Source: Bacteroidota bacterium
GTDB lineage: Bacteria; Bacteroidota; Ignavibacteria; Ignavibacteriales; Ignavibacteriaceae
Assembly: GCA_020161395.1 (NCBI GenBank)
Contig: JAIUOE010000002.1
Location: 310,001-374,000, forward strand
Direction: 5' to 3'
Length of the DNA: 64,000 nucleotides
Shown here: piece by piece, positions 9,040 to 19,483 of the stretch
How the letters are laid out: every line of letters begins with the position of its first letter
Numbering within the stretch: position 1 is the first letter of the stretch
The notes under the pieces: model-generated
Seen by the model: the letters and a program-made list of their open reading frames with translations, nothing else
What the model was told of the DNA's origin: nothing
Databases searched by the model: none
Made by a program: the position numbers and the translations under genes

Positions 9040-12000
9040 CTATTTAACCTTCGCTATTTTTTCAATACTCGTTTTTGTCCGGTCCTTATACCTGGTGATA
9101 AGTTTATAAAGATATACACCATTTCCTATTTCATCACCGTCAGCATCCCTGCCATCCCAGTAGACTTTATTCAAACCAATCTGCATTGCTGTCGACGGAA
9201 CAACAAGTTCCTTGATAAGTCTTCCGGCAATTGTGAATATTTTGATTTTCACCTCTTCAGGCGGAGTATTTCCACGCAACTCATAAGTGAACCAGGTCTC
9301 ACTTGCAAATGGATTTGGATAATTATAAATCTGCTGTATATCATCTTTGTCATATATGAAAAACTGGTACTTTTGGGCTACATTACTGTACGGTATGTCA
9401 GATGCATCTTTTGTGAAAACCTCAAGTGTCTGTTTACCTTGCTTTAACCATGGTTTCCAGGTCACATCCAGTCGTGAATTGGGCCATGGTGTGTACGAAG
9501 TGTTTACCGTGTCCTTTTTGAAACCCACAGGTTTTCCGTTGAGCACAAGACTCAACCGTGTAGTATCGAGTGGTAACGGGCTGTTATCCGTGAGCACGAT
9601 CTCGATAAGCGGGTTACTCGAAATAATGTCGCCATTTATCAGATCCCGCTTGTCAAAGGTAATGGTAAAATCGGGTTTTATCGTGTCACGAGTTACATAG
9701 AAACTGTCAGCACCAATATTATTGAAGGTGTACATCTCTGTTCCCTCCATCGTGACTACTGCGCGAACCTTGTTGTTGAAAACTATCTTTGAAGTATTGA
9801 TTGTGTGCGAGACAGTATGAAATGTATCCGCTGCAATTTTGAACTTTTCTGTGTAGAAAGGTTCGTCGGCATCTCCAAGATATAATTTCGCTGTGGTGGA
9901 ATCAGAAGGCACTTTCCCGATATTCCTCACTTTAAGCGAGACAGTAATATCAAAACCCTGAATCAGACTGTCGGGATCGAATGTGAAATCGTTGTTTGAG
10001 ATGGTAATTTCCGGCACCTCTGTTTCGCAATCCACATGTATGGACCTGATAAACATGGGATTGGTGGTGGAGTACGATGTGTCCTCCATCGAAACAACTG
10101 TTCGCATGTAGGGATATGCCTGCGGGTTGTATCCTGAGATATCAAAACCGTTCGGTATCCCAACACGAAGTGTATCCCACTGCCTTGTGGTACTGTTGAG
10201 TCCGTGAAGGTCAACCTGATAAAGTGAAGTTGCGTTGCTTGTCACAATTTCATAATTAACCTTGTTCCATTTCGTAGCAGGTCCGATCTCCTTGGAGACA
10301 AGTTTTCCCTCCGAGTCGACATAATACCCGGCAAAAACAGCAATTCGCTTCTGTATCGTGTCATTTCGACGGTAAACTGTCGCATATATTTCGTCACTGT
10401 CTTCGTCATAAACCCATGAATAGAACCGTTTCAAGTCTCTCAGCACCTTGGTATCCCAGCTCAACCATTCTCCGAGGTAGCTGCCATCCGAGAGTCTTGC
10501 CGCCATAAAAAATCCGGAAGCGTAGTCCTCGTACATATACAGAATATCACCAACTATGAAAAACCCGGCTACAGATGCATAAGGCTCGATAAGAGGAAGC
10601 TCGATATCCCGTTCAACACTCCAGTTTACCGGATTGAATACTCTTACTATCGAAGCCCTTCTGCCGTTGATTCGTTTGTTGGCGAAGTTATAAATTTTCC
10701 CGTCATAGGCAGCAATCATATACTTCCCTACAACCCTCTCATCACCAAAATCGAAATCGAGCAACCCTTGAGTCAGTTGAATACTGTCGAGCTTTCCGAC
10801 CGTCGGTTCCAGTTTATACAAAACATTTGAGTTTTCACCGGGATAGTAGATATGCCCGTTCAGGTATGCCATCTGAAGCCTGATTTGCTGTTTGAACCCG
10901 GGGACTGTACCGTAAAATTCACCCTGATTCGTTCCGTTTTTTCCGGTACCGACTATATATATTTGCGATTTACCGTCAGGATTCCTTTTTTGTACATCAA
11001 ACCAGTAATCAGCAATATAAAGATACTTGCCGTCTGTGGTCAAACATGTCATCCCGACAGTATCAAGTTCCTCGATATGCGTAAGAGCGAACTCCCGTTT
11101 TAATCTTGGATTTGCCGGTCTCGGAACTTTTCGCTCAGTGTTTAGCAAAAGTCCGTCATAAATCTTTGAATAAGTAAGATTATGTATCTCTGAATTCAGG
11201 AGCAGATTGCCTTTAAAGTAATAACCCCGTTTTTCACCATCCACAGAAGAGTAGGTTCTGGGGCTCGACCATCTGCCGTAATCCTGACCGTCGACTATCC
11301 TTGCCCGCCAGAAATATCTTCCCGGAGGAAGAACGGACAATGAATACTTGAGAAGACCCTCATTTCCTTTCAAATTTTCAAGTACAAAAAGTGGTGATGC
11401 AAAATTTGAAGCGGTGTCTATTTCAACACCGTAAACAAACCCGCGGTTTATGTAATAGCCGATGTCAGCAAGTTCGATATCCGTGAATTTTTGTGAGGTA
11501 AACCCGTCGGGAGGATAGAGCAGACTCGGTTCTGATATGTCATAAACAGCTATTTGTCTTTGCCCTTTGTTGTCTGACAAATCATCTTCATCCACGAGTC
11601 CACCGGGATTTATCTCTGCAAAAATGGTTATTAAACCGCTTACCGGTGTAGCCCACTTAAAAGTGAGTGAATCGTTATTGCCAAATACAGGAATTCGTTT
11701 GGTGCTTATGATACCCGATGTGTCACTGGCTATAAAACTTAAGGTCACATTTACCGAATCACCCGTTTTAATTCCATAATTGGACATCTTCACCATCATC
11801 GAGAGTGTGTCACCCTTAAGCGGTGTAGTGGAAGAAAAACTCAAGTCGTTGTTTGCAATTGCGAAATCCGGTTTTGTGGGAACCGCAAGACGGAGCCCCG
11901 ATTCGCCAAGATATGTAAGAAGTGCAATCTGGTTAATGTAGTAGCCGACGGGTGGAGTTCTTACTTTTGCCGCAAGCGTGGAAAGACCGGTAACATAATT

Positions 12001-14787
12001 CTTCAAATTAAACATCTCATCGAAGAGAAGACCGTTAAAATATGTACCAATCTGCCAGTGAGTGAGACCCGAACTTCCGAAAAATCCGATTGCACCTTTG
12101 TTCGGAATTTTCAGGAACTGCTCTCCAAATACATCCTGGTTGTCGTAGTGAGCCGTGTAACAGGTAACGCTAATTACAAAAGGAAGCCGGTCATCATTGT
12201 GCAACTGATAGATGTGGTTATTTGTGAAAATGAGATCCCACTGATAACCGCCTCCGTGTCCATAATAATTTGCAACCACAACCCCCTTGTCGAAAGCCTC
12301 CAGTATTTCGGGAGTTGATCCCTTGTATTTTTGCTCTTCAGGATTGCTTGGGTATCTGCAGATTGCAATCGCATTGAATCCTTTTGGCTCCAGAAAATTG
12401 TCTTTGAGTTTTAGTGATTCTCTGTTAAATCCAAATTGGAGCTCATCCTGCTCGTCAATACCGGAAGACATAAGAAGTACCGACTCCCTCCATTTCTTGG
12501 TGTTGTCACCGGGGTAGTTTTCCACTTTCCCCATTACTATATTTCCCTCTTCAACTGTTTCGATTGAAAGCCGCGATATTGCCATGTCGGGTGTAATATC
12601 TTCTCCCGTCAAAGCGACCAGGGAATTGTCACTCGCAGCAATTCCGTATTGAATCGAGTGGAAAGGAAGCGACGGGATATAGTTTTCCCGGCTGTCGGGA
12701 AGAATTTTTCTATAGTCAAAACTCATGTCACCAAGGAGAGTGACATAAAGGGGTGCCGGTCTTCGGAATGACTCGAAGGCATATTTCAAAAAAGATTTTA
12801 TAGCAAACGGGTCCATAAGACCGCCGGAAAACTCGTCGTAAATCTCCATTACATCAACGCTGTAAACCCGCAACGGTGTCTCACCCGGGGAAACAGGCGT
12901 CGTCCGGCGAAACTGTGCAAGTCTGTCGGCAATCTGTTTGAACTTCGGGTGATAGATAATGATGTAGTCGGCTTCGTTATTTGGATTTTTGATATTCGAA
13001 GGTACATCCACTTTTATAGAGTCGACTCTTAATCCATAATCGGCATCGACGGCGAAATATTCAACACTATCGGATCTAAGTGAATCTCGGAATAGAACAT
13101 CCCCTTGCGGATTTCTAAGAATCCATGGTTTTATTATTCTCTCTTTTCTATCTGGGACATAAACGAACATTGTATCACCAGTCCAATTGAATATCCAAAA
13201 AGTCTGGTAGCCCGTGTTTGGGGGACTTTTAAAATTGAAATATTCTCCCGAAGCGCGATGACTTCTGTAGTAATAAAGTTCATACCAGTTTACTCTGAGT
13301 TCATCATTCCGGTCGTCAAGGCATATATTGCCGTCTGTCACTATCTTGAACTGGTTACCAGCGCTGGCAATCACAATTGAATCGGTCAGAATATTAAATG
13401 TGGAATCATAGAGTATTTTATCCTGCCCGTTCCACTTAAGATTAGCAAGCTTTTTATCGTTAATAAAGAGATTAACACTGTGTACATAATTGCAAGGGTA
13501 AACTGTTGTCGTGATTCCATGAATCTCAGCTCGAACCCTGAGACTCGTTGCCTCTGGCGCTAAATTAGGCAAAACATCAAATCGATGAGCGAATCCATTC
13601 TCAGGAACCCCCCTGAAGGCATTTATCCGTTGCCAAAACCAGTAATCTCTGTTACCGTTTGGAGCCCATCCCAGGCGTTCATAAATTTTGTCTTCTTCAA
13701 AATGAAGTTTCCATTCTGTGAAGTTAAGTCCCGCTGTGGGAGTTGGGATGGTTCCGTCTCTGTCCTTATACCTCAATCCGCTTGTATCAGCCTGGTAGGA
13801 GAACCAAAAAACATTCGACTTGTTGTACAAATTCAGTGTTGCATGCGGGGAAGGCGGCATCGAATCACCCGCAAAAATAATGTAACTTCTACGGGTAAAA
13901 ATGGAATCATTATCTCCATAAATTGCCAGTGGAATCTCCCCTTGGGGTCCGAATATTTGAAGTTTTTTATTCTGAATCTGGAGGTTTGCAGGCATTCCCG
14001 CCTCAATAAGTTCCTCGTAAGTCAGTTTGTATATGTTTCTTTTGTTCAGATACAATTTTAAATATTGCTTTGCGGGATCATACCATTTGGTCTGTGAGGC
14101 GGCGTTATCGGGAAGATTTGATTTTTTCTCACCAATCCACTTTTTGGCATCTTCAAAGTTAATGATTGTGTTTTTAAGAAACTGAGCGGTCGCCAGATCA
14201 TTGACAGGTGTGACCATAAATGCATCACTGTATTCGATGTTATAATCGATTCTCACAGTGATCGAATTGTATCGTACGAGCTCCCTCGACACAGGATTGT
14301 ACTGATAGGGAGAAACTATTACCGGTTGAATTTCAGAAAAACGGAATGAATATCTTCCCTCGAGACGGGCAAGCGCACTCGGGAAATAACGATCGATATT
14401 GTAGAGGTCTTTGTCGAAAAAGAGCAGTTCAGGCTTGAAAGCAATTGAATCGACGAGAGAAAAAGGAAGAATAAAACGGTTTTCGGTCTCCCCTCTTTCA
14501 GAGGCAATCACGGATATCTTTGGTTTTGAATTGTAACTTATTCCTACCGAGACTGAATACTCAGGTATTGCCGGCTCCCCTTCCTTCATAAAATACATTC
14601 CATCGCCCGGGAAATACGAGAATTTCCGTCCGCCAATTAATGTATCCCTGACCTTCGTAAAATTGCGGAGATCGAACTTTAACACCATGTATTCCGGAGT
14701 TTTTTCGAGAATTACATACTTTTGGGGAAAGATTTCGGCAATTAAGGCGAGGAGAAAGAGTATAATTAAGCCGCGAAGTCTGAGCAT
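9040..14787 (-). CDS. giant gingipain-like C25 cysteine peptidase with T9SS sorting domain
   Basis: 1915 residues with an N-terminal signal peptide. The Peptidase_C25 caspase-like core lies around residues 600-960: the catalytic His844 sits in YYGHGG and Cys876 in SVTCYTA, both intact. A CARDB-type beta module follows (~985-1090). The next ~400 residues contain repeated aromatic strands suggesting a beta-propeller. Another CARDB-like module comes next, and the C-terminus (~1825-1915) is a FlgD-like/T9SS type A sorting domain starting YNYPNPF. It is likely exported by T9SS and surface-attached or secreted. Substrates are unknown; it may be a protease of host or environmental protein, or act on other T9SS cargo as PorU does. 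Confidence 0.88.
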   Translation of the reverse strand: MLRLRGLIILFLLALIAEIFPQKYVILEKTPEYMVLKFDLRNFTKVRDTLIGGRKFSYFPGDGMYFMKEGEPAIPEYSVSVGISYNSKPKISVIASERGETENRFILPFSLVDSIAFKPELLFFDKDLYNIDRYFPSALARLEGRYSFRFSEIQPVIVSPYQYNPVSRELVRYNSITVRIDYNIEYSDAFMVTPVNDLATAQFLKNTIINFEDAKKWIGEKKSNLPDNAASQTKWYDPAKQYLKLYLNKRNIYKLTYEELIEAGMPANLQIQNKKLQIFGPQGEIPLAIYGDNDSIFTRRSYIIFAGDSMPPSPHATLNLYNKSNVFWFSYQADTSGLRYKDRDGTIPTPTAGLNFTEWKLHFEEDKIYERLGWAPNGNRDYWFWQRINAFRGVPENGFAHRFDVLPNLAPEATSLRVRAEIHGITTTVYPCNYVHSVNLFINDKKLANLKWNGQDKILYDSTFNILTDSIVIASAGNQFKIVTDGNICLDDRNDELRVNWYELYYYRSHRASGEYFNFKSPPNTGYQTFWIFNWTGDTMFVYVPDRKERIIKPWILRNPQGDVLFRDSLRSDSVEYFAVDADYGLRVDSIKVDVPSNIKNPNNEADYIIIYHPKFKQIADRLAQFRRTTPVSPGETPLRVYSVDVMEIYDEFSGGLMDPFAIKSFLKYAFESFRRPAPLYVTLLGDMSFDYRKILPDSRENYIPSLPFHSIQYGIAASDNSLVALTGEDITPDMAISRLSIETVEEGNIVMGKVENYPGDNTKKWRESVLLMSSGIDEQDELQFGFNRESLKLKDNFLEPKGFNAIAICRYPSNPEEQKYKGSTPEILEAFDKGVVVANYYGHGGGYQWDLIFTNNHIYQLHNDDRLPFVISVTCYTAHYDNQDVFGEQFLKIPNKGAIGFFGSSGLTHWQIGTYFNGLLFDEMFNLKNYVTGLSTLAAKVRTPPVGYYINQIALLTYLGESGLRLAVPTKPDFAIANNDLSFSSTTPLKGDTLSMMVKMSNYGIKTGDSVNVTLSFIASDTSGIISTKRIPVFGNNDSLTFKWATPVSGLITIFAEINPGGLVDEDDLSDNKGQRQIAVYDISEPSLLYPPDGFTSQKFTDIELADIGYYINRGFVYGVEIDTASNFASPLFVLENLKGNEGLLKYSLSVLPPGRYFWRARIVDGQDYGRWSSPRTYSSVDGEKRGYYFKGNLLLNSEIHNLTYSKIYDGLLLNTERKVPRPANPRLKREFALTHIEELDTVGMTCLTTDGKYLYIADYWFDVQKRNPDGKSQIYIVGTGKNGTNQGEFYGTVPGFKQQIRLQMAYLNGHIYYPGENSNVLYKLEPTVGKLDSIQLTQGLLDFDFGDERVVGKYMIAAYDGKIYNFANKRINGRRASIVRVFNPVNWSVERDIELPLIEPYASVAGFFIVGDILYMYEDYASGFFMAARLSDGSYLGEWLSWDTKVLRDLKRFYSWVYDEDSDEIYATVYRRNDTIQKRIAVFAGYYVDSEGKLVSKEIGPATKWNKVNYEIVTSNATSLYQVDLHGLNSTTRQWDTLRVGIPNGFDISGYNPQAYPYMRTVVSMEDTSYSTTNPMFIRSIHVDCETEVPEITISNNDFTFDPDSLIQGFDITVSLKVRNIGKVPSDSTTAKLYLGDADEPFYTEKFKIAADTFHTVSHTINTSKIVFNNKVRAVVTMEGTEMYTFNNIGADSFYVTRDTIKPDFTITFDKRDLINGDIISSNPLIEIVLTDNSPLPLDTTRLSLVLNGKPVGFKKDTVNTSYTPWPNSRLDVTWKPWLKQGKQTLEVFTKDASDIPYSNVAQKYQFFIYDKDDIQQIYNYPNPFASETWFTYELRGNTPPEEVKIKIFTIAGRLIKELVVPSTAMQIGLNKVYWDGRDADGDEIGNGVYLYKLITRYKDRTKTSIEKIAKVK

Positions 14788-14874
14788 AAAATAAACCGTT
14801 GTTTCTTGAAATTAAAGTTCAATTTACAATGAAAACAAATTGTAAAACAAGAGAAAAAATTAATATCTAAATGG

Positions 14875-16515
14875 TTAAAAATAGAAAAGATTCAGGGTAG
14901 CGTAGAAGTAGCTTTCGGGGAAAGGCTCTAAAAAATTGCTTTTACGGTAAATATAACCCGCTTTTATAACAGTGTTTGCTCCCGGAACAAGATTCATCGC
15001 AAGTTCAACAAGCGTTGTGTTCTGAAACTCTCTGGAAAGGAACCATGCGTCTTCATTCGAGAGTGAATTTGTGCTTATGAAAAACGAACCGCCATGGTTT
15101 TCCACAAGGTTTCCGGCAGAATCATAGATGTTTTCGCCATGCCTTATGTGTTTGTAGTCCAGTGAAAAGCGAAGATATGACTCTACCTGCCAGTCAAGTC
15201 TCAGATTTATCATATCCGAGTTCGGCTTCACATCCAGTCCGAGAGGGAAACTGTTGTTCAAGTATGCAAGGTCTTCCCCCGCCGCAGGGTGCGCGAATGT
15301 GTAAGGTCTCACAAAATAATATGTGGCACTGACTGTAAACTTATCGTCGAAGGAAGGGATGTAAATAAGCCCGGCAAGGAAGGAAAACCGGTTGTTAAAT
15401 TTCTGAAATTTACCGGGTACCATATATTGGAAGTTGATATCATCAAAAATCAGAGAACCAGTCAGTTCCACTCCCCTCGCAGGTCTGTATCTTGCATCTA
15501 TTCCGATCAGCGAATTATCCAGGTCCTCGAGTGATCTCTGTGCGGACTCCCAGAAAAGGAAAGGATTGAGGTAACCAAGTTCAAAGGAACGGTTTGAGTA
15601 TATTATTGACTGCCACACCGCTACTCTGATTTTTGATGACAAATCGACTGAGATTCGGTTCTGAGCTGTGTATTTTTCGACACGGGCTTTTGTGTCCCCT
15701 GTAATCACATTCCCCGGAATGATATACTGTGGCATAACAAGCCAGCCATGTAAATAACTGTATGAGAACAAATCAGTTTTAATGGCAAAACTTAACTTGT
15801 CGAACATCTGTGAGGTGGCTGAAATTTTATCTTTGTTGAAAAAGTTTTCTCCCCACACTTCCCTGTTTCGTGAAATCGAGGCGGAAAAAATATCCTTCTC
15901 GAAAAAGATACCCCCCTCGGTGCCGTCAAAATGCTCGAGTCCCGTTCTTCTGAAAGTAAATTTCTGAGCCACCAGATTGTCAGTCTGATTCAACTGTCTC
16001 GACCCGTAAGTATTTCCGTTCCAGGCGATAATGTAAGCCGAGAGCCAGTCCTTGTAATTGAACCGTACCGAACCGCCATACCTCAGATATGCTGCGGAAT
16101 TTCCGTCAAACCCCTGAAGATTGGTACCGTGTACCTTGAGTCCCAGTACGGGATCAATTGAAACATTGTAATTTTTACCCTGATGTTCATAAAGATGTTG
16201 CGGGTAATCAGATGTAAAATAATTGCTGAAGGTCAGTTTCTCACCGGATTCACCGGGAAGGAAATTTTTTTTGTAGTATTCAAGTTCATTCACGAAGGCA
16301 GGACTCAACTCACCCCGTTTACTGTCGAGTTCTTTGAGATGTTTTATAATTTCCGAGTGACTTTTGGGAAGTATCGCATCGTCGTAAAAGTTGAGATAAC
16401 CCGAGATGGAAGCTCTTCTCAGGAAAAAGTAAACCGGATTTTCGGAATTTACGGGCTCAGGCTGGGAAAAAAGTGTGGAAGAAATGAGAAAGGCTATTAT
16501 AAGGACCTTTTTCAA
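14875..16515 (-). CDS. Wzi-like capsule assembly outer-membrane protein
   Basis: 546 residues with a signal peptide (LISSTLFSQ). An alpha-helical N-terminal part (KSHSEIIKHLKEL) is followed by a long alternating-strand region and the C-terminus YFYATLNLFYF, ending in an aromatic residue as outer-membrane barrels do. Segments such as REVWGENFF and the long barrel region resemble the capsule-assembly protein Wzi, which anchors capsular polysaccharide at the outer membrane. It starts 3 bases after the phosphoglycosyl transferase gene on the same strand, which supports a capsule or exopolysaccharide role. Confidence 0.78.
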   Translation of the reverse strand: MKKVLIIAFLISSTLFSQPEPVNSENPVYFFLRRASISGYLNFYDDAILPKSHSEIIKHLKELDSKRGELSPAFVNELEYYKKNFLPGESGEKLTFSNYFTSDYPQHLYEHQGKNYNVSIDPVLGLKVHGTNLQGFDGNSAAYLRYGGSVRFNYKDWLSAYIIAWNGNTYGSRQLNQTDNLVAQKFTFRRTGLEHFDGTEGGIFFEKDIFSASISRNREVWGENFFNKDKISATSQMFDKLSFAIKTDLFSYSYLHGWLVMPQYIIPGNVITGDTKARVEKYTAQNRISVDLSSKIRVAVWQSIIYSNRSFELGYLNPFLFWESAQRSLEDLDNSLIGIDARYRPARGVELTGSLIFDDINFQYMVPGKFQKFNNRFSFLAGLIYIPSFDDKFTVSATYYFVRPYTFAHPAAGEDLAYLNNSFPLGLDVKPNSDMINLRLDWQVESYLRFSLDYKHIRHGENIYDSAGNLVENHGGSFFISTNSLSNEDAWFLSREFQNTTLVELAMNLVPGANTVIKAGYIYRKSNFLEPFPESYFYATLNLFYF

Positions 16516-16518
16516 TTC

Positions 16519-17094
16519 TTATATGTTTCCTTCGTTTGTTATTACAACCTTGGGAGTTCTGAGAATAATTCTTAAATCCGACCAGAATGTCGCCTGACGG
16601 TAATAGTCAATTTCCATCACAACTCTTTCCTCGGGTGACAATGACTGCCTGCCGTTTATCTGGGAAATGCCTGTGATACCGGGCTTGAAATTGAATACCT
16701 CTCTCTGTTCGGGAGTAAACTGATCGGTTATCTTGGTAAGTTCGGGACGCGGACCAACAATGCTCATATCTCCCAGCAGGACATTTATTGCCTGAGGGAT
16801 TTCATCGATGGAGGTGCGGCGAAGGATCTTCCCGACTTTGGTCAACCGGGGATCGTCTTTTTGGGTAAAGTCGGGTCCCAATTGCTCGGCACCGTCTATC
16901 ATACCTCTAAGTTTGATCATTTTAAATGGTTTCCCACCAAGACCTGTTCGATCCTGAATGAAAAAGGCATTACCTTTCGACTCAAGTTTAATAGCAATTA
17001 CAGCTATTAGCAAGACAGGTGACGACAGAATCAAGGCTAAACTGCTCAAGATTATATCTGTGAGCCTTTTTATTAAACTTCCGGTTCTTCCCAT
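16519..17094 (-). CDS. undecaprenyl-phosphate sugar phosphotransferase (PglC/WcaJ-type)
   Basis: 191 residues from the ATG at 17094; an in-frame TTG at 17145 would add 17 residues. I prefer the ATG because it places LIKRLTDII a few residues in, as in small PglC proteins. One N-terminal hydrophobic reentrant helix is followed by the catalytic core: the DE dyad in SIDEIPQAINV, then GDMSIVGPRPE, and GITGISQINGR. These are diagnostic for bacterial sugar transferases that load a sugar-1-phosphate on undecaprenyl phosphate to start a surface glycan. The usual KFRSM motif reads KLRGM here. It is paired with the Wzi-like gene. Confidence 0.9.
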   Translation of the reverse strand: MGRTGSLIKRLTDIILSSLALILSSPVLLIAVIAIKLESKGNAFFIQDRTGLGGKPFKMIKLRGMIDGAEQLGPDFTQKDDPRLTKVGKILRRTSIDEIPQAINVLLGDMSIVGPRPELTKITDQFTPEQREVFNFKPGITGISQINGRQSLSPEERVVMEIDYYRQATFWSDLRIILRTPKVVITNEGNI

Positions 17095-17278
17095 AAGGCT
17101 GTTTATTTCTTCACCGTGCCAATTACTTCTTAAGCTATTCTGCAAATCGGCTATTTAATCTCCGTTAATTATCTCAATTTTGTAACCTTCAAAATTAATA
17201 TTTGTTTTGATTTTATCAAAATCATTTAACGGAATAAACGACCTTATTCTTTTTTTATTTGACCCAAATCATATAAAA

Positions 17279-17974
17279 CTATAAATTTCCGGTAACCGGT
17301 TTGAAAATGATCTCCTCAGGAACGATATTTGTGTCGTCTTTAAGGAAGCACACTATAAATTTTGCGAGTGATTCAGGTTGCATCATCCTCTCCCGGTATT
17401 TATCCCTGACTTTTTCATGCCAGATCGGTGTCTCCGTGGCTCCCGGCAACACATCTATCACTTTAATATTGTGCTGACGGACCTCCTCCCGCACCACCCG
17501 GCTGTATTGCAGCAGTCCTGCCTTCGACGCGGAATAGATGCTGCTCGCCTTCAACACATCCCGGGATGCAACCGATGAAATGTTCAGAATTGTACCCGAA
17601 CCTCGCTTGATCATTGATGGAAGCACTGTCTGAATCGTGTACACGGAACCTAACAGATTGGTTTTAATAATTGCATCAATCTCCGCAATCGAGGTGTTCA
17701 CAGCTTCTTTAAAAGTTGTAACCCCTGCACAGTTAATCAGAATTGATGGTGCTTCCCCGTCCAGTTCAGTTTTGAAAAAAGTTTCGATACTCCCTGAAGA
17801 AGACACATCACATACGGCAGTTTTAAGATTGGGGGAGTTGACCGAACTAAGAAGCGAATCCAGATTTTCCCTGTTTCTTGAAGTGGCGATCACCCGGAAT
17901 CCACCGGCAACAGCCTCAGCCACAAGCGCTTTTCCGATTCCCGTACTCGCACCGGATATCCAGATGTTCATCAT
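17279..17974 (-). CDS. short-chain dehydrogenase, probable sepiapterin reductase
   Basis: 231 residues, classical SDR: cofactor motif GASTGIGKA at 8-16, NCAG at 81-84, catalytic Ser in NISSV (~133), Tyr147 and Lys151 in YSASK. The ATG overlaps the folE stop by four bases. Sequence alone does not fix the substrate. The operon supplies GTP cyclohydrolase I and 6-pyruvoyl-tetrahydropterin synthase, so the missing step would be NADPH reduction of 6-pyruvoyl-tetrahydropterin, done by sepiapterin reductase, an SDR known from Chlorobium. That assignment is inference from context; a generic 3-oxoacyl reductase is the alternative. Confidence 0.75.
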   Translation of the reverse strand: MMNIWISGASTGIGKALVAEAVAGGFRVIATSRNRENLDSLLSSVNSPNLKTAVCDVSSSGSIETFFKTELDGEAPSILINCAGVTTFKEAVNTSIAEIDAIIKTNLLGSVYTIQTVLPSMIKRGSGTILNISSVASRDVLKASSIYSASKAGLLQYSRVVREEVRQHNIKVIDVLPGATETPIWHEKVRDKYRERMMQPESLAKFIVCFLKDDTNIVPEEIIFKPVTGNL

Positions 17975-18546
17975 AATATTCTGGAGTCTCCCGTTCTGAT
18001 CAGACTAAGGAATTCCACTCTGGTTTTGGGGTCATTCTTAAAAACTCCGTGCATGGTGGAAGAGGTGGTCGAGGAATTTTGTTTTTCAACTCCACGCATC
18101 ATCATACACATGTGATATGCTTCCGAAACGACCGCAACCCCTTTTGGTTTAAGGTAGGTATTAATCGTGTCAGCGATTTCTTTTGTCATTCTCTCCTGCA
18201 CCTGAAGTCGTCTTGCGAACACTTCCACAATCCGTGGCAGTTTGCTCAATCCCACTATTTTCCCGTCCGGGATGTAGGCAATGTGGACCTTCCCAAAGAA
18301 AGGAAGCATGTGGTGCTCACACATACTGTAGAAGTCGATGTTTCTTACCAAAACCATCTCATCGTACTCCTCATTAAATATTGCACCGTTTAAAACCTTG
18401 TTTATATCTTTTGAGTAACCCGAAGTCAGATATTCATAGGCTTTTGCCACTCTTTTGGGGGTTTTCAACAGTCCTTCCCTCTCGGGGTTTTCACCAATCT
18501 CTGTCAGTATGTGCTCAACATATCCTTGTACTCTCTCAATGTCCAT
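17971..18546 (-). CDS. folE: GTP cyclohydrolase I
   Basis: 191 residues. Zinc ligands are visible in [10 protein letters not shown] (Cys76, His79) and HMCMMMRG (Cys147). The substrate loop [25 protein letters not shown] is covered by the GLSKL and RLQVQE motifs. It converts GTP to 7,8-dihydroneopterin triphosphate, shared by folate and biopterin synthesis. It sits 2 bases after the 6-pyruvoyl-tetrahydropterin synthase gene and overlaps the SDR gene by four bases, so in this operon it probably serves tetrahydrobiopterin production. Confidence 0.96.
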   Translation of the reverse strand: MDIERVQGYVEHILTEIGENPEREGLLKTPKRVAKAYEYLTSGYSKDINKVLNGAIFNEEYDEMVLVRNIDFYSMCEHHMLPFFGKVHIAYIPDGKIVGLSKLPRIVEVFARRLQVQERMTKEIADTINTYLKPKGVAVVSEAYHMCMMMRGVEKQNSSTTSSTMHGVFKNDPKTRVEFLSLIRTGDSRIL

Positions 18547-18548
18547 CT

Positions 18549-18965
18549 CTAATCTCCAAAATATTCAACGAAATTATTCTCTGTTTCATGTAATTTTATC
18601 TTGTAAAGTCTGCCGTTAGGAATTTTATCGACGAGTTGATCCCAAATCTTTACTGCTATGTTCTCTGCAGTGGGGATTACCCCTTTCATGAAATCAACAT
18701 CCAGATTCAAATGTTTGTGGTCAACTTTACGGATCACATTATCTATGATTATTCTTTTCAACTGCTTCAGGTCCAACACATATCCTGTGCGCTCATCAAT
18801 CTCTCCTTCGACCACCACTTCCAGAATATAATTGTGACCGTGTCCATGATAGTTGTTGCATTTATCGTAGATTTCCTCATTTTCTGAATCGGAGAAATCA
18901 GGGTTGTAGAGCCGGTGGGCTGAAGAAAACACCTCGCGCCGGGAGACAAAAACTTTCGGTCCCAT
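18549..18965 (-). CDS. 6-pyruvoyl-tetrahydropterin synthase (PTPS/QueD family)
   Basis: 138 residues. Zinc ligands His17, His42 and His44 lie in SSAHRL and HGHGHN; the catalytic Cys36 sits in [10 protein letters not shown]. The run [18 protein letters not shown] and [12 protein letters not shown] resembles the animal PTPS sequence closely, as I recall it, rather than a typical QueD. PTPS turns dihydroneopterin triphosphate into 6-pyruvoyl-tetrahydropterin; QueD uses the same substrate for queuosine. No queC, queE or queF is nearby, while folE, an SDR and phenylalanine hydroxylase are, so the biopterin role is favoured. Confidence 0.88.
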   Translation of the reverse strand: MGPKVFVSRREVFSSAHRLYNPDFSDSENEEIYDKCNNYHGHGHNYILEVVVEGEIDERTGYVLDLKQLKRIIIDNVIRKVDHKHLNLDVDFMKGVIPTAENIAVKIWDQLVDKIPNGRLYKIKLHETENNFVEYFGD

Positions 18966-18968
18966 AAT

Positions 18969-19427
18969 CTATTCGCTCAGAGCTTTCTTCACTTCTTCTG
19001 TGTGACCTTCCACTTTTACTTTGTTGAACACTTTTTTAATTGTTCCTTCAGGATCAATTACAAAAGTTGTTCTTTCAATTCCCATATATTTTTTCCCGTA
19101 CATGCTCTTCTCTTTCCACACACCATATGCTTCCAGCATCTGCTTGCTCTCATCGCTCAGGAGTGTGAAATTCAGGTTGTATTTGTCTGCGAATTTTCTG
19201 TGTGACTTTACAGAATCACCACTGACACCAATAATAGTTGCATTTACACCTTCAAATATTGAAAGTTCATCTCTGAAGCTGCAAGCTTCCTTTGTGCATA
19301 CACTTGTATTATCTTTTGGATAAAAAAACAGTACAACACTCTTCCCTTTCAGATCAGTCAGTTTTACTGTTTCACCGTCCTGATTCAAAAGTTCAAAATA
19401 AGGAGCCTTATCTCCGGCATTTAACAT
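18969..19427 (-). CDS. bcp: thioredoxin-dependent peroxiredoxin, Bcp type
   Basis: 152 residues. The thioredoxin-fold N-terminus GDKAPYFELLNQDG leads to peroxidatic Cys44 and resolving Cys49 in CTKEAC, the atypical 2-Cys arrangement of Bcp/PrxQ. FTLLSD and GIERTTFVID are further family motifs. It reduces hydrogen peroxide and organic peroxides with thioredoxin. It lies 3 bases upstream of the PTPS gene in the same operon; protection of oxidation-prone tetrahydropterin or the iron hydroxylase is an attractive but unproven reason. Confidence 0.94.
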   Translation of the reverse strand: MLNAGDKAPYFELLNQDGETVKLTDLKGKSVVLFFYPKDNTSVCTKEACSFRDELSIFEGVNATIIGVSGDSVKSHRKFADKYNLNFTLLSDESKQMLEAYGVWKEKSMYGKKYMGIERTTFVIDPEGTIKKVFNKVKVEGHTEEVKKALSE

Positions 19428-19483
19428 AAATTCATCTCCATAAAAGTTATAATCAATATATGTTATAACAATCTTTTTAGTGC

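Noticed and set aside
18549-18965. PTPS considered as QueD for queuosine synthesis
   Set aside because: No other queuosine genes are nearby and the sequence and operon favour biopterin synthesis, though QueD activity cannot be excluded.
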